In this document: piece after piece, positions 37,253-46,208 of the stretch
Position numbering within the stretch: the stretch's first letter is position 1
How the letters are laid out: every line of letters starts with the position of its first letter
The notes under the pieces: model-generated
Seen by the model: the letters and a program-made list of their open reading frames with translations, nothing else
Told to the model about the DNA's origin: nothing
Databases searched by the model: none
Made by a program: the position numbers and the translations under genes
Source: CAVOAK01 sp965217615
GTDB taxonomy: Bacteria; Pseudomonadota; Alphaproteobacteria; UBA8366; CAVOAK01
Reading direction: 5' to 3'
Length of the DNA stretch: 64,000 nt
NCBI GenBank assembly: GCA_965217615.1
Contig: CBDCIT010000018.1
Coordinates: forward strand, 151,963-215,962

Positions 37253-38227
37253 TAGATAGGGGGAGATAAGGAAAGTGTTCGGGAGAAATGTCTTAGATGC
37301 GCCTTGCAAAGCCAAACGCTGTGGCAGCCAACGGTATGCGGAATTAATAACCGTTCTGGCTCAGTAGCCGAGATCAGGCGACAAAGAAGTTAACGCGGCA
37401 CACCGATCGCCGTCTTTCTCTCGTCCGCTGTGGCCAAGCTAACGAGCGTTGCTCTCCCTGGACTTGCATTGGCAGGTAATGGCCGGTACCGGTGATGAAA
37501 CTGGTGGAACACCGTGGTAGGTTGCCGCCAGATGTCGTGGTCCGAGATCAAATTGGCATATGCAGCGTTACGCGACGCACGTGACGCAGCGATTGCTCTT
37601 GATAGCACTTGGTCGATGTTTGTTGACCTTGTTCAAGCGTCAGAGGTTGCCCCCCCCGTATCATCTCCGTCTGGTGCTTTCCACCGCCGCGCAAGTATGT
37701 GGAGTTCGCCCGCGAAAGGATTTCCGAATTGTCGATCATGGATGTGGCAGTGGCTTGCCGGTCCTTTACCTAATCGCTCTCGGGTATGAGGCAGCACGTG
37801 GTGTGAATATCACTCCGCATTGTCTTAAGTGGAACGAGGCGTTGAAAGTTCTCTTCAAGGATCAGAACGACCGTTTTTCGATGTACGACGGCACGCGTCT
37901 TTCGATGGCGGACGGTTCCGTGGATCTGATCTTCAGCCAGCAGGTCCTAGAGCACGTCCGCGACAATGTACTTGATGCGTTTTATAGTGAAGAAGGTCGA
38001 GTCATGAAGTCGGGCGCAATGGCGGTGCATCAAGTGCCGCATCTTTTAATGCCGTTTGAATCACATTCGAATACTTGGTTCGTGCACTGGTTGCCTCGAC
38101 CCCTTCAAATGCCGATATACCGAGCGTTGAGGGTCCGTCTTCACAGTGTCGAAAACGATCTTTTTCTGCGATCACCCCAACTGCATATTGACGTTGACCC
38201 CAAAATCCGGACCAGGTGGTTCTTCAC

Positions 38228-39130
38228 CTATGCGGCCTGAGCGATGGTCATATCCCTCCTGGCCTGTGCCGGCGTCCGGTAGCCGATGCTCGAGTGGCGC
38301 CGTCGTTGGTTATAGAAGATCTCGATGTACTCGAATAGCGCAGCCTTGGCCTCGCGCCGGGTAGAAAACCGGGTACGGTGCACGAGTTCGGTCTTGAGAG
38401 ACCCAAAGAAGCTCTCCATAGGGGCGTTGTCGAGGCAATTCCCCTTGCGGCTCATGGAGGCCTTGATGCCATGGAGGCGGAGCAGCTTGCGGTAGTCACC
38501 GCAGGCATATTGCACACCGCGGTCGGAATGGTGGATCAGCCCCATGGGCAACCGGCGGCTGCGGATCGCCATCTTCAGCGCCTCCTCGCACAGGACGCTC
38601 TTCAGCCGCTCGGACATCGACCAGCCGACGATCTCCATCGTGGCCAGATCCTTGACGGCGGCGAGGTAGAGCCAGCCTTCGTCAGTTGGGATGTAGGAGA
38701 TGTCAGCGAGCCAGACCGCATCGGGCGCAGCGGCTTCGAAGTTGCGGTCGAGCAGATTGGGCGCGATCGCATGGGAGTGGCGGCTGTCGGTGGTGATCGG
38801 CGCCCGCCGCCTGCCTCGCGGTGGACGAATGCCGTTCTCTCGCATGAGCTTGGCGACCGAGCGCTTCGAGATGCGTAAGCCGCGGGCCTTCAACTCGGCA
38901 TGGATCCGAGGCGCGCCGTAGCACCTCTTGCTCTGCTCGAAGATCTCCCGGATCTCTGACCCGAGCCTGCCACGCCGGGCAGCGCGTTCAGCTCTCTTTG
39001 GGGCCGCACGCCGCCGGGCGTGGAACCAGCTGTGAGCAACCCCCAGGACCCGGCACATGAACCGGATGGCGTGCCCTGAAGCATGGGCGGCGATGAAAGC
39101 GTGCTTCGTCTTCATGTCTTCGCCGCCCAT
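38228..39130 (-). CDS. IS3-family transposase OrfB, copy A
   Basis: 300 residues with HTH_21 region CYGAPRIHAELKARGLRISK and integrase DDE core: VWLADISYIPTDEGWLYL (D), IHHSDRGVQYAC (D) and NAPMESFFGSLKTELV (E), ending YNQRRRHSSIGYRTP. It overlaps orfA by 19 bases. A canonical T_TTT_TTC slippery heptamer just inside the end of orfA lets -1 frameshifting make the OrfAB fusion. Confidence 0.94.
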   Translation of the reverse strand: MGGEDMKTKHAFIAAHASGHAIRFMCRVLGVAHSWFHARRRAAPKRAERAARRGRLGSEIREIFEQSKRCYGAPRIHAELKARGLRISKRSVAKLMRENGIRPPRGRRRAPITTDSRHSHAIAPNLLDRNFEAAAPDAVWLADISYIPTDEGWLYLAAVKDLATMEIVGWSMSERLKSVLCEEALKMAIRSRRLPMGLIHHSDRGVQYACGDYRKLLRLHGIKASMSRKGNCLDNAPMESFFGSLKTELVHRTRFSTRREAKAALFEYIEIFYNQRRRHSSIGYRTPAQARRDMTIAQAA

Positions 39131-39411
39131 TGAGCGAAAAAAGCCGAGGCTTTGCGTAGAACCTCAACCTCCTCCGTCAGCCGCTTGTTATCCCGGCGAA
39201 GCTGCACCAGTTCAGCGGCCTCGGCTTTCTGCGCCGCGGTCGCCGCGGCCGAGCCCGCGGCCTCAAGCTCGAGCCGCCAAGTCTTCAACTGCGTTGGCGT
39301 GACGCCGAGCTCGGCAGCCACACTGCTATGCGTCGCACCCGGCTCCGACAGCCGGGCAACCGACTGTTCCTTGTATTCCGGCGAAAATCGCCGCCTCGTC
39401 TGCTTTGTCAT
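39112..39411 (-). CDS. IS3-family OrfA, copy A
   Basis: 99 residues: TKQTRRRFSPEYKEQSVARL, HTH (HSSVAAELGVTPTQLKTWR), then a coiled coil RRDNKRLTEEVEVLRKASAF. The slippery run is near its C-terminal AFFAQW. Confidence 0.93.
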   Translation of the reverse strand: MTKQTRRRFSPEYKEQSVARLSEPGATHSSVAAELGVTPTQLKTWRLELEAAGSAAATAAQKAEAAELVQLRRDNKRLTEEVEVLRKASAFFAQWAAKT

Positions 39412-39679
39412 CTCGTCCCTCCAGATCGGTATTCAATTTACCGCCTGGTCCGGGATCCGGGAGCAATGTCATATGCGCAAAGCGGAGGGTCATATCGGGC
39501 CGACTCAAATTTTAACCCGCCGACGATTGGAGTCGTTGCGGGACATCGATTATTACGACGGTCCCATGCGCCTACGCCGAGTGATAGCGCGGGTCGTGCA
39601 TATTCCAGTTATTGGACGATTTTTTACGATCGTCCTTTCGAAGCTGATGATGTTAGAAACCGTTTCAGAAAAACTATAA

Positions 39680-40264
39680 GTCAGTAATGCGCGATCTTCG
39701 CAACAGAATGGCTTTCGTCGCAGACTCGGTTGAGAGATTTTACTGGCTGCAGCTTACTTGGCGCTGGTAACTGCACATTTACCGGGTAAGTTCGACTTCA
39801 CGGTGCGAGTTCATGCTGTTCTGACGGTGATACTGGTTTGAGTGCCGGTATTCGTCACCGAAATTTATTTTCAACTGTTGAGCGTTTTTCTCGGCGCAAG
39901 AATCTGTAATAGCCGTATACGAAAATTGCAAAATGTTGACCTTTTCCGTTGCGACATTTCTCCTTCGGGATGATTTTGAGTTGGCGCTTGACGCCGGGAA
40001 TAGTAAATTGTGTGAAGAGGGATGTAGCCGGTGCGTCAGCAGTTTTATCTATTGACAATAGCGAAGTCAAAAGCCTAGACATTCCGTCGTACTATGCTAC
40101 GTGTGGTGAGCTTGTCACCCGCGGTGCGGTAGCATTTAGTAAATCAGATTCCAAAACATTGCGTTACACCCCTGCTGCTTGGCCGGTTCCCGCGTCTATG
40201 CCGTTAGGCTGTCGATGCCACAAGGTGTCAGCTTTGCCTTGCGCCGACGATAGGACGGCAGCCA
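39680..40264. other. Non-coding gap of 585 bases, AT-richer than surroundings
   Basis: Between the rejoined methyltransferase stop and IS3 copy B. With that IS removed, it is the leader of the CapD-like gene starting at 41551. A possible promoter is TTGACA near 40063 followed after about 18 bases by TAGACA. A plus-strand frame from 39949 runs into the IS but has weak coding character. Nothing else is supportable. Confidence 0.35.
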
Positions 40265-40303
40265 TGACGTTGACCCCAAAATCCGGACCAGGTGGTTCTT
40301 CAC

Positions 40304-41206
40304 CTATGCGGCCTGAGCGATGGTCATATCCCTCCTGGCCTGTGCCGGCGTCCGGTAGCCGATGCTCGAGTGGCGCCGTCGTTGGTTATAGAAGATCTCG
40401 ATGTACTCGAATAGCGCAGCCTTGGCCTCGCGCCGGGTAGAAAACCGGGTACGGTGCACGAGTTCGGTCTTGAGAGACCCAAAGAAGCTCTCCATAGGGG
40501 CGTTGTCGAGGCAATTCCCCTTGCGGCTCATGGAGGCCTTGATGCCATGGAGGCGGAGCAGCTTGCGGTAGTCACCGCAGGCATATTGCACACCGCGGTC
40601 GGAATGGTGGATCAGCCCCATGGGCAACCGGCGGCTGCGGATCGCCATCTTCAGCGCCTCCTCGCACAGGACGCTCTTCAGCCGCTCGGACATCGACCAG
40701 CCGACGATCTCCATCGTGGCCAGATCCTTGACGGCGGCGAGGTAGAGCCAGCCTTCGTCAGTTGGGATGTAGGAGATGTCAGCGAGCCAGACCGCATCGG
40801 GCGCAGCGGCTTCGAAGTTGCGGTCGAGCAGATTGGGCGCGATCGCATGGGAGTGGCGGCTGTCGGTGGTGATCGGCGCCCGCCGCCTGCCTCGCGGTGG
40901 ACGAATGCCGTTCTCTCGCATGAGCTTGGCGACCGAGCGCTTCGAGATGCGTAAGCCGCGGGCCTTCAACTCGGCATGGATCCGAGGCGCGCCGTAGCAC
41001 CTCTTGCTCTGCTCGAAGATCTCCCGGATCTCTGACCCGAGCCTGCCACGCCGGGCAGCGCGTTCAGCTCTCTTTGGGGCCGCACGCCGCCGGGCGTGGA
41101 ACCAGCTGTGAGCAACCCCCAGGACCCGGCACATGAACCGGATGGCGTGCCCTGAAGCATGGGCGGCGATGAAAGCGTGCTTCGTCTTCATGTCTTCGCC
41201 GCCCAT
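40304..41206 (-). CDS. IS3-family transposase OrfB, copy B
   Basis: 300 residues, the same sequence as copy A at every position I compared, with the DDE residues in WLADISYI, HSDRGVQY and NAPMESFF. Recent duplication is implied. Confidence 0.94.
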   Translation of the reverse strand: MGGEDMKTKHAFIAAHASGHAIRFMCRVLGVAHSWFHARRRAAPKRAERAARRGRLGSEIREIFEQSKRCYGAPRIHAELKARGLRISKRSVAKLMRENGIRPPRGRRRAPITTDSRHSHAIAPNLLDRNFEAAAPDAVWLADISYIPTDEGWLYLAAVKDLATMEIVGWSMSERLKSVLCEEALKMAIRSRRLPMGLIHHSDRGVQYACGDYRKLLRLHGIKASMSRKGNCLDNAPMESFFGSLKTELVHRTRFSTRREAKAALFEYIEIFYNQRRRHSSIGYRTPAQARRDMTIAQAA

Positions 41207-41487
41207 TGAGCGAAAAAAGCCGAGGCTTTGCGTAGAACCTCAACCTCCTCCGTCAGCCGCTTGTTATCCCGGCGAAGCTGCACCAGTTCAGCGGCCTCGG
41301 CTTTCTGCGCCGCGGTCGCCGCGGCCGAGCCCGCGGCCTCAAGCTCGAGCCGCCAAGTCTTCAACTGCGTTGGCGTGACGCCGAGCTCGGCAGCCACACT
41401 GCTATGCGTCGCACCCGGCTCCGACAGCCGGGCAACCGACTGTTCCTTGTATTCCGGCGAAAATCGCCGCCTCGTCTGCTTTGTCAT
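41188..41487 (-). CDS. IS3-family OrfA, copy B
   Basis: 99 residues matching copy A, with the same T_TTT_TTC frameshift site before the overlap with orfB. Confidence 0.93.
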   Translation of the reverse strand: MTKQTRRRFSPEYKEQSVARLSEPGATHSSVAAELGVTPTQLKTWRLELEAAGSAAATAAQKAEAAELVQLRRDNKRLTEEVEVLRKASAFFAQWAAKT

Positions 41488-41586
41488 CTCGTCCCTCCAG
41501 ATCGGTATTCAATTTACCGCCTGGTCCGGGATCCGGGAGCAATGTCAGCCATGAACACTAGTCAAACTAATAGAACCGTGATGGCG

Positions 41587-41594
41587 AGAACACT
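41587..41594. repeat. 8-bp target duplication of IS256, left copy
   Basis: AGAACACT, repeated at 42989-42996 on the other side of the element. Confidence 0.88.
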
Positions 41595-42988
41595 GGTTGT
41601 GTCTCGAAAGTGGTGGAAATTGGTTTTGGCGCCTCTCCGAGCGGGCTGAGTTTTGCGGCGGTCAGGCCGCTCGGTCAAGGGTTTCGTCGGCGATTAGCTG
41701 ATCGAGGGTTTCCCATCCATCGACTTTGCGCATCTGGATTTGGCCGGAAGCGAGGAGCGCCCAGAGGAGCATCGGCACTGTTTCGGGACACGGCAGCACG
41801 GTCTGTGTTTTGATCCGGCGCTTGAACTCCTCGTTGAGACGCTCAATGGCGTTGGTCGTTCGGGCTGATTTCCATTGGCTCTTGGACAGGCGCGTGAAGG
41901 TAAAGAGCTTGTCGCCCGCTTCTGCGAGGCTGTCCGCGACGGCCCTGCATTTCAGCCGCCACTTGCGGACAAACGCCTTGTGGCGGGTTTCCACCTCGGA
42001 GGCAGTGTCGGCATAGATCATATCGCGGTAATCTTCGCTCAGCTCGTCATGCATGTGTTTGGGAGCATGACCCAGAAGGTTGCGGTGCTTGTGCACGGTG
42101 CAGCGTTGAACGGGAAGGTCATCGCCCCAAAGCGCCGACAGAGCCGCCTCCAGTCCCGGCGCGCCATCGACGATGACAAACCCGGGCCGTTTCAGTCCAC
42201 GCGCATCAAGGTCGTCGAGGAACTGGCGCCACGCCGCCTGGCTTTCTCCGCCCATATTCCCGATCGAAAGCAAGACCTTCTGGCCATCCCGGCGCACCCC
42301 TATAGCCGCGAGAACCGAGATGTTGGTGGCCTTGCGATCCAGTCGGGTCTTGATCACAGTGCCGTCAAGGATCAGCCGAACGATATCCTCATCCGCGAGG
42401 CCACGGCTGCACCAGGCGTCCCAATCGACCTTCACCTTGCGCCACGCCCGGCTCACAACGTCCTTGCTCACAGCACCCCGGAAGAGCCCGAACAGCGCGC
42501 GTTTCACCCGCCGCGTGTTGGTTCCGGACAGATACACCGAAGCGATCAGCGCCTCGGCCTTTCTGGTCAGCCGCTGGTAGCGCGGCAGCGCCCGCGAACG
42601 CCATTCCGACGCCCGACCGTCTTCCTCAACGATCCGTGCACGCGGCACGCTCACCCTCTCGGTCCCGAATGTCCCCGTCAGTTGCCGCTCCCGGTGCCCG
42701 TTCCGATACCCTTGCCGAAGCGCGTCCTCTCGACCGTATCGGCAGCGCCCGAGAAACTGCGCAAGTTCCTCCTCAAAAACGGCCTCGATCGTGGATCTGA
42801 TGTTCTCCCGCAGCCGGTCCTCGAGCGGATCATAGCCGGCGTCATTGGCCAGTAGCGAAAGCGCGGAAGTCTCGGTAGTGTTCTTCATGGCGTGATCTCC
42901 TTGGCGGTGCTAGCCGCCGGTTGGGTGGTTGTCTTGTCACCCGGAGATTACGCCATCCTCAAATTTCCACCACTTTCGAGACACAGCC
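41595..42988 (-). mobile_element. IS256-family element (1,394 bp)
   Basis: Ends are GGTTGTGTCTCGAAAGTGG and, inward from 42988, GGCTGTGTCTCGAAAGTGG. The 8-base duplication AGAACACT flanks it, which fits IS256. It splits the CapD-like gene near codon 15. Confidence 0.93.
41662..42888 (-). CDS. IS256-family (mutator type) transposase
   Basis: 408 residues. N-terminal FEEELAQFLGRCRYGREDALRQGYRNGHRER; DDE region with LILDGTVIKTRLDRKATNISVLAAIGV, GFVIVDGAPGLEAAL, VQRCTVHKHRNLL; C-terminal RTTNAIERLNEEFKRRIKTQ. All three acidic residues appear to be present and the frame is open. Transcribed against the gene it interrupts. Confidence 0.95.
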   Translation of the reverse strand: MKNTTETSALSLLANDAGYDPLEDRLRENIRSTIEAVFEEELAQFLGRCRYGREDALRQGYRNGHRERQLTGTFGTERVSVPRARIVEEDGRASEWRSRALPRYQRLTRKAEALIASVYLSGTNTRRVKRALFGLFRGAVSKDVVSRAWRKVKVDWDAWCSRGLADEDIVRLILDGTVIKTRLDRKATNISVLAAIGVRRDGQKVLLSIGNMGGESQAAWRQFLDDLDARGLKRPGFVIVDGAPGLEAALSALWGDDLPVQRCTVHKHRNLLGHAPKHMHDELSEDYRDMIYADTASEVETRHKAFVRKWRLKCRAVADSLAEAGDKLFTFTRLSKSQWKSARTTNAIERLNEEFKRRIKTQTVLPCPETVPMLLWALLASGQIQMRKVDGWETLDQLIADETLDRAA

Positions 42989-42996
42989 AGAACACT
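42989..42996. repeat. 8-bp target duplication of IS256, right copy
   Basis: AGAACACT, identical to 41587-41594. Confidence 0.88.
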
Positions 42997-44019
42997 CGTC
43001 GAAAATAAGTCTGTCCTTGTTACTGGGGCTACCGGCACGGTCGGCGCCGCGCTGTCAAAGCGCTTACTCGAGTTTGGGGTCGACCGGCTGCGTGCCCTCG
43101 ACAACGATGAGGCCAGTCTGTTTTTCTTTGAGCAACAACATGTCGACGGACCTGTCGAGTGTATTCTCGGCGACGTGCGCGACCGCGATGGCGTCGGGCA
43201 AGATTGCAAGGGCGTCGATATAGTCTTCCACGCTGCAGCGCTCAAACACGTGCCGTTGTGCGAGCGAAATCCACTTGAGGCGATAAAGACGAATATCCTT
43301 GGCGTGCAGAACATCGTTCAGGGAGCGACGCAGAACTCATGTGAGCGCGTCCTTTACATGTCAAGCGACAAAGCAGTGAATCCAACCAGCGTCATGGGCA
43401 CATCCAAACTTATGGGCGAGCAATTGATTAGCGCCGCTAATCTCCAAAACCACGAGACAATCTGCGCCACGACGCGGTTTGGAAACGTGTTGGAATCAAG
43501 AGGGTCGGTTGTCCCGCTTTTCCGCAAGCAGATTAGCGGTGGAGGACCGGTGACTCTTACAGACGTATCCATGACGCGCTTTGTCATGACACAAGCGGAA
43601 TCTGTGGATCTTGTCCTCAAGGCCGTGGCGCTGGCGCGTGGTGGCGAGACATTCATCACAAAGATGACTGTCATTCGGATTGAAGACCTTGCGCACGTTA
43701 TGATAGAAGAACTGGCACCAAAATTTGGGTATGGTCCTCGAGAAATCGAAGTCCGATATATCGGCCTACGTTCCGGTGAAAAGATGTACGAAGAATTGAT
43801 GAACAGCGAAGAAACGAGGCGAAGCTTTGAACTTGAGGATCTATATGCAGTCTTGCCAGCCTTTCGCGATCTCTATGACCGATTCGACTACAATTTCCCT
43901 GAAACTGTCTCAACAGAAGTTGAGCAGCCATATCAATCTCAAAGTGAGGCGGCAATCAGCCGAGAATCGCTGCGAACGTATTTGAGGGAGGCAGAAATTT
44001 TCTCGTTCGAGATCGCCTG

Positions 44020-45169
44020 ATGAAGGTTCTCGTTCTCGGTGGCGACGGTTACTTGGGTTGGGCTACAGCAATGTACCTCTCAGCGCACGGCCACGAAGTG
44101 TTGGCCATCGACAATTATTTGCGACGTAACTTGTCTCGCTCTTTGGATCGCGAATCTTTGTTCGAAGTGCCGAACTTGCATCGACGATCCGACATCTGGA
44201 ACTCCGTTTCGGGTCAAATGATACAAGTCGGAGTCGGTGATGTTGCCGATTACCAGTTTCTATCGCGCGTATTCGAGGAGTTTCAGCCTGGTGCCGTCAT
44301 TCACTACGCCGAAATTCCTTCAGCTCCATATTCGATGATGGACCGCGATCAGGCCGCTCAAACACTGAACAACAATTTAACGACGACGCTGAACGTCGTC
44401 TTTGCAATACGCGACCTTTGCCCCTCGGCCATCTAGTTAAGCTTGGAACAATGGGTGAATATGGGACGCCTAATATCGATATCGAAGAAGGCTATTTGGA
44501 GGTCGAGCACGAAGGGCGGTCGGACCGCTTCTTATGCCCGAAGACGCCGAGCTCAATCTATCATCTCACTAAGGTGCAAGACAGCGATCTTTTATATTTT
44601 GCCTGCCGGACGTGGAATTTGGGAGTCACCGATTTGAATCAGGGGCCCGTCTACGGAGTGCAAACATCGGTAATGCAGGCGGATATAAGGTTGGCTCCAC
44701 AATTTGCATACGACGACATTTTCGGAACCGTGTTAAATAGGTTCGTCGTCCAGGCTGTGGTTGGTTTTCCCATAACTGTCTATGGCGAAGGCGGGCAGAC
44801 GCGCGGTTATCTCAACATCGCCGATACAATGCAATGCGTAGAATTAGCTTTGAATCGACGCGCGAGAGCGGCGAATTCCGCGTTCTAAATCAGTTCACCG
44901 AAACGTTCTCTGTGAATGATCTAGCCGAGAGGGTAATCGCTGCGGCGGTGGCATTGGGACTCGATGGCCAAATCGAACACATTCCCAATCCGCGACGTGA
45001 ATCCGAAGATCATTACTACAACCCCAAAAACACTGGACTCATGGAGCTGGGGCTCGAACCTCACTATCTGACTGAGGACGTGCTCGTCGGAATGATCGAA
45101 TTTGTGCGGCGTTACAGAAATCAAATTCGACGTGAGATAATTTCCCCGTGCGTTGTCTGGAAGGCGTAA
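44020..45169 (+). pseudogene. UDP-sulfoquinovose synthase-like (SQD1/SqdB) gene, two frameshifts
   Basis: SQD1 makes UDP-sulfoquinovose from UDP-glucose and sulfite. The three frames join into one protein of about 380 residues colinear with SQD1: MKVLVLGGDGYLGWATAMYL, IDNYLRRNL, GDVADYQFLSRVFEEFQPGAVIHYAE, SAPYSMMDRDQAA, then HLVKLGTMGEYGTPNIDIEEGY, SSIYHLTKVQDS, TDLNQGPVYGV, GFPITVYGEGGQTRGYLNI, then GEFRVLNQFTETFSVNDLAE and HYYNPKNTGLMELGLEPHYL. Frame changes are near 44,430 and 44,870. The signature TMGEYGTPNIDIEEG and the YxxxK pair (YHLTK) are kept. One base before it ends the CapD-like gene, so they share a transcript. Confidence 0.85.
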
Positions 45170-45175
45170 CCATTC

Positions 45176-46186
45176 TTGTCCGAATCAGCAACATTTGAAG
45201 ACTGCAAACGGTGGCTTATTACAGGCGGCTGCGGTTTCATTGGTGGCATCTTGGTGCGCCGCCTCCTAAGCCAATTTCAACATGTGCGCGTCGTCGACGA
45301 TCTCTCTGTGGGTTCGTTGGGCGCACTCGGCGATGTGGCCGCCATTCGGCAGGGTAACGCAGATTCATTCGGCGAAACTTGGAATGGTTTGCAGTTCATT
45401 CGGACCTCGGTACTTGATGCGACAGTGGCCACGGCGGCGGCTATTGGCGCGGATGTCATCGTCCACTTGGCGGCGAATACCGGTGTCGCGCCGTCGATCG
45501 AAGCGCCGCGCGAGGACTGCGAAATAAACGTCGTCGGCATGTTCAATTACCTCGAAGCTGCCCGCGAGAACCATGTGAAGCGCTTTGTTTTCGCGTCATC
45601 CGGCGCTCCGCTAGGAAACTGCGAGCCGCCGCTTACTGAAGAGCTGGCGCCGCTACCGATGTCGCCGTATGGCGCTAGCAAGCTCGCTGGCGAAGGTTAC
45701 TGCAGCGCATATTTCCATAGCTTCGGCGTCGAGGCAGTATCGCTACGATTTAGTAACGTGTTTGGTCCTGGTTCGGCGCACAAGGAAAGCGTCATCGCAA
45801 AGTTCATTCGCGGCGCTTTGGCTGGCGAACCAATGGAAATATTCGGCGACGGCCAACAAACACGAGACTTTATCTATGTAGACGATGTTGTGGACGCAAT
45901 AACGCTGGCGGCGACTCGGCAGGGAATCGGCGGTGAGACATTTCAGATAGCGACGGCACACGAGCGTACCGTCGGAGAGGTCGCCGAACTAATTGGCGAT
46001 CTGATTAGAAACCACTGCGGAAAAACCGTTGAAATAAAGTATGCCCTTCCGCGAATCGGCGATGCGCAGCGCAATTATTCGGCCACCAGCAAGGCGCGCG
46101 ACCGGCTTGGCTTCGTCGCCAATCAGGATATTCGAAGTGGACTTATCAACACATTGGAGTATTTGTTAGATCACTCGAATACTTAG
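45176..46186 (+). CDS. NAD-dependent nucleotide-sugar epimerase/dehydratase
   Basis: 336 residues, probable TTG start seven bases after the previous gene. Extended SDR of the UDP-glucose 4-epimerase type: WLITGGCGFIGGILVRRLL, DDLSVGS, DVIVHLAANTGVAPSIEAPREDCEINVVGM, catalytic SSGAP...MSPYGASKLAGEGYCSAY, RFSNVFGPGSAHKESV, FGDGQQTRDFIYVDDVVDAI. Likely epimerises or oxidises a UDP-sugar for the cluster's glycan; the exact sugar is not predictable. Intact. Confidence 0.88.
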   Translation: MSESATFEDCKRWLITGGCGFIGGILVRRLLSQFQHVRVVDDLSVGSLGALGDVAAIRQGNADSFGETWNGLQFIRTSVLDATVATAAAIGADVIVHLAANTGVAPSIEAPREDCEINVVGMFNYLEAARENHVKRFVFASSGAPLGNCEPPLTEELAPLPMSPYGASKLAGEGYCSAYFHSFGVEAVSLRFSNVFGPGSAHKESVIAKFIRGALAGEPMEIFGDGQQTRDFIYVDDVVDAITLAATRQGIGGETFQIATAHERTVGEVAELIGDLIRNHCGKTVEIKYALPRIGDAQRNYSATSKARDRLGFVANQDIRSGLINTLEYLLDHSNT

Positions 46187-46208
46187 TTTCGGCTAGGAAC
46201 TGAAACGG

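Larger units (their letters stand above)
38189..39471 (-). mobile_element. IS3-family element, copy A (1,283 bp)
   Basis: Inverted ends are TGACGTTGACCCCAAAATCC and TGACATTGCTCCCGGATCC, both running into CGGACCAGG. Flanks are TAT | IS | TAT, a 3-base target duplication within the methyltransferase gene. The sequence looks identical to copy B. Confidence 0.92.
37532..39679 (+). pseudogene. SAM-dependent methyltransferase interrupted by an IS3-family copy
   Basis: Type 11 methyltransferase fold: motif I FRIVDHGCGSGLPVLYL, LSMADGSVDLIFSQQVLEHV, then MKSGAMAVHQVPHL. The IS at 38189-39471 splits the codon after QLH. Deleting it with one copy of the duplicated TAT rejoins the frame in HMRKAEGHIGPTQILTRRRL and runs to a stop at 39679, about 69 more residues. 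The N-terminus also shifts at a C8 run (37648-37655): upstream coding sense is in the frame MSWSEIKLAYAALRDARDAA from 37532, downstream in the frame PPYHLRLVLSTAAQV. The homopolymer may be a sequencing error; the IS break is not. Confidence 0.8.
40265..41547 (-). mobile_element. IS3-family element, copy B (1,283 bp)
   Basis: Same ends as copy A. Flanks are GCCA | IS | GCCA, a 4-base target duplication distinct from copy A's, so the copies inserted independently. It lies immediately upstream of the ATG (41551) of the CapD-like gene and separates it from its promoter region. Confidence 0.92.
41551..44020 (+). pseudogene. CapD/FlaA1-like nucleotide-sugar 4,6-dehydratase, split by IS256
   Basis: SDR-type enzyme that would convert a UDP-HexNAc to its 4-keto-6-deoxy form, the usual first step towards nonulosonic acids or deoxy-amino sugars. 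The original start is ATG 41551 (MNTSQTNRTVMART). IS256 enters after 41594, and coding resumes at 42989 with LVENKSVLVTGATGTVGAALS. Motifs: Rossmann GATGTVG, FHAAALKHVPLCERNP, SSDKAVNPTSVMGTSKLMGE with Met where classical SDRs have Tyr, as in CapD/WbpM types, and LRSGEKMYEELMNSEE. Excising the IS and one 8-base duplication restores one frame of about 358 residues. Its stop overlaps the ATG of the next gene by one base. Confidence 0.85.

Noticed and set aside
39949..40264. Possible small gene upstream of IS3 copy B
   Set aside because: No convincing ribosome-binding site, no motif, and the frame is closed off only by the IS; treated as non-coding leader.
38189..41547. Composite transposon formed by the two identical IS3-family copies
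   Set aside because: Each copy has its own target duplication (TAT and GCCA) and the 793-base interior is the tail of one gene plus a leader, so they are independent insertions.
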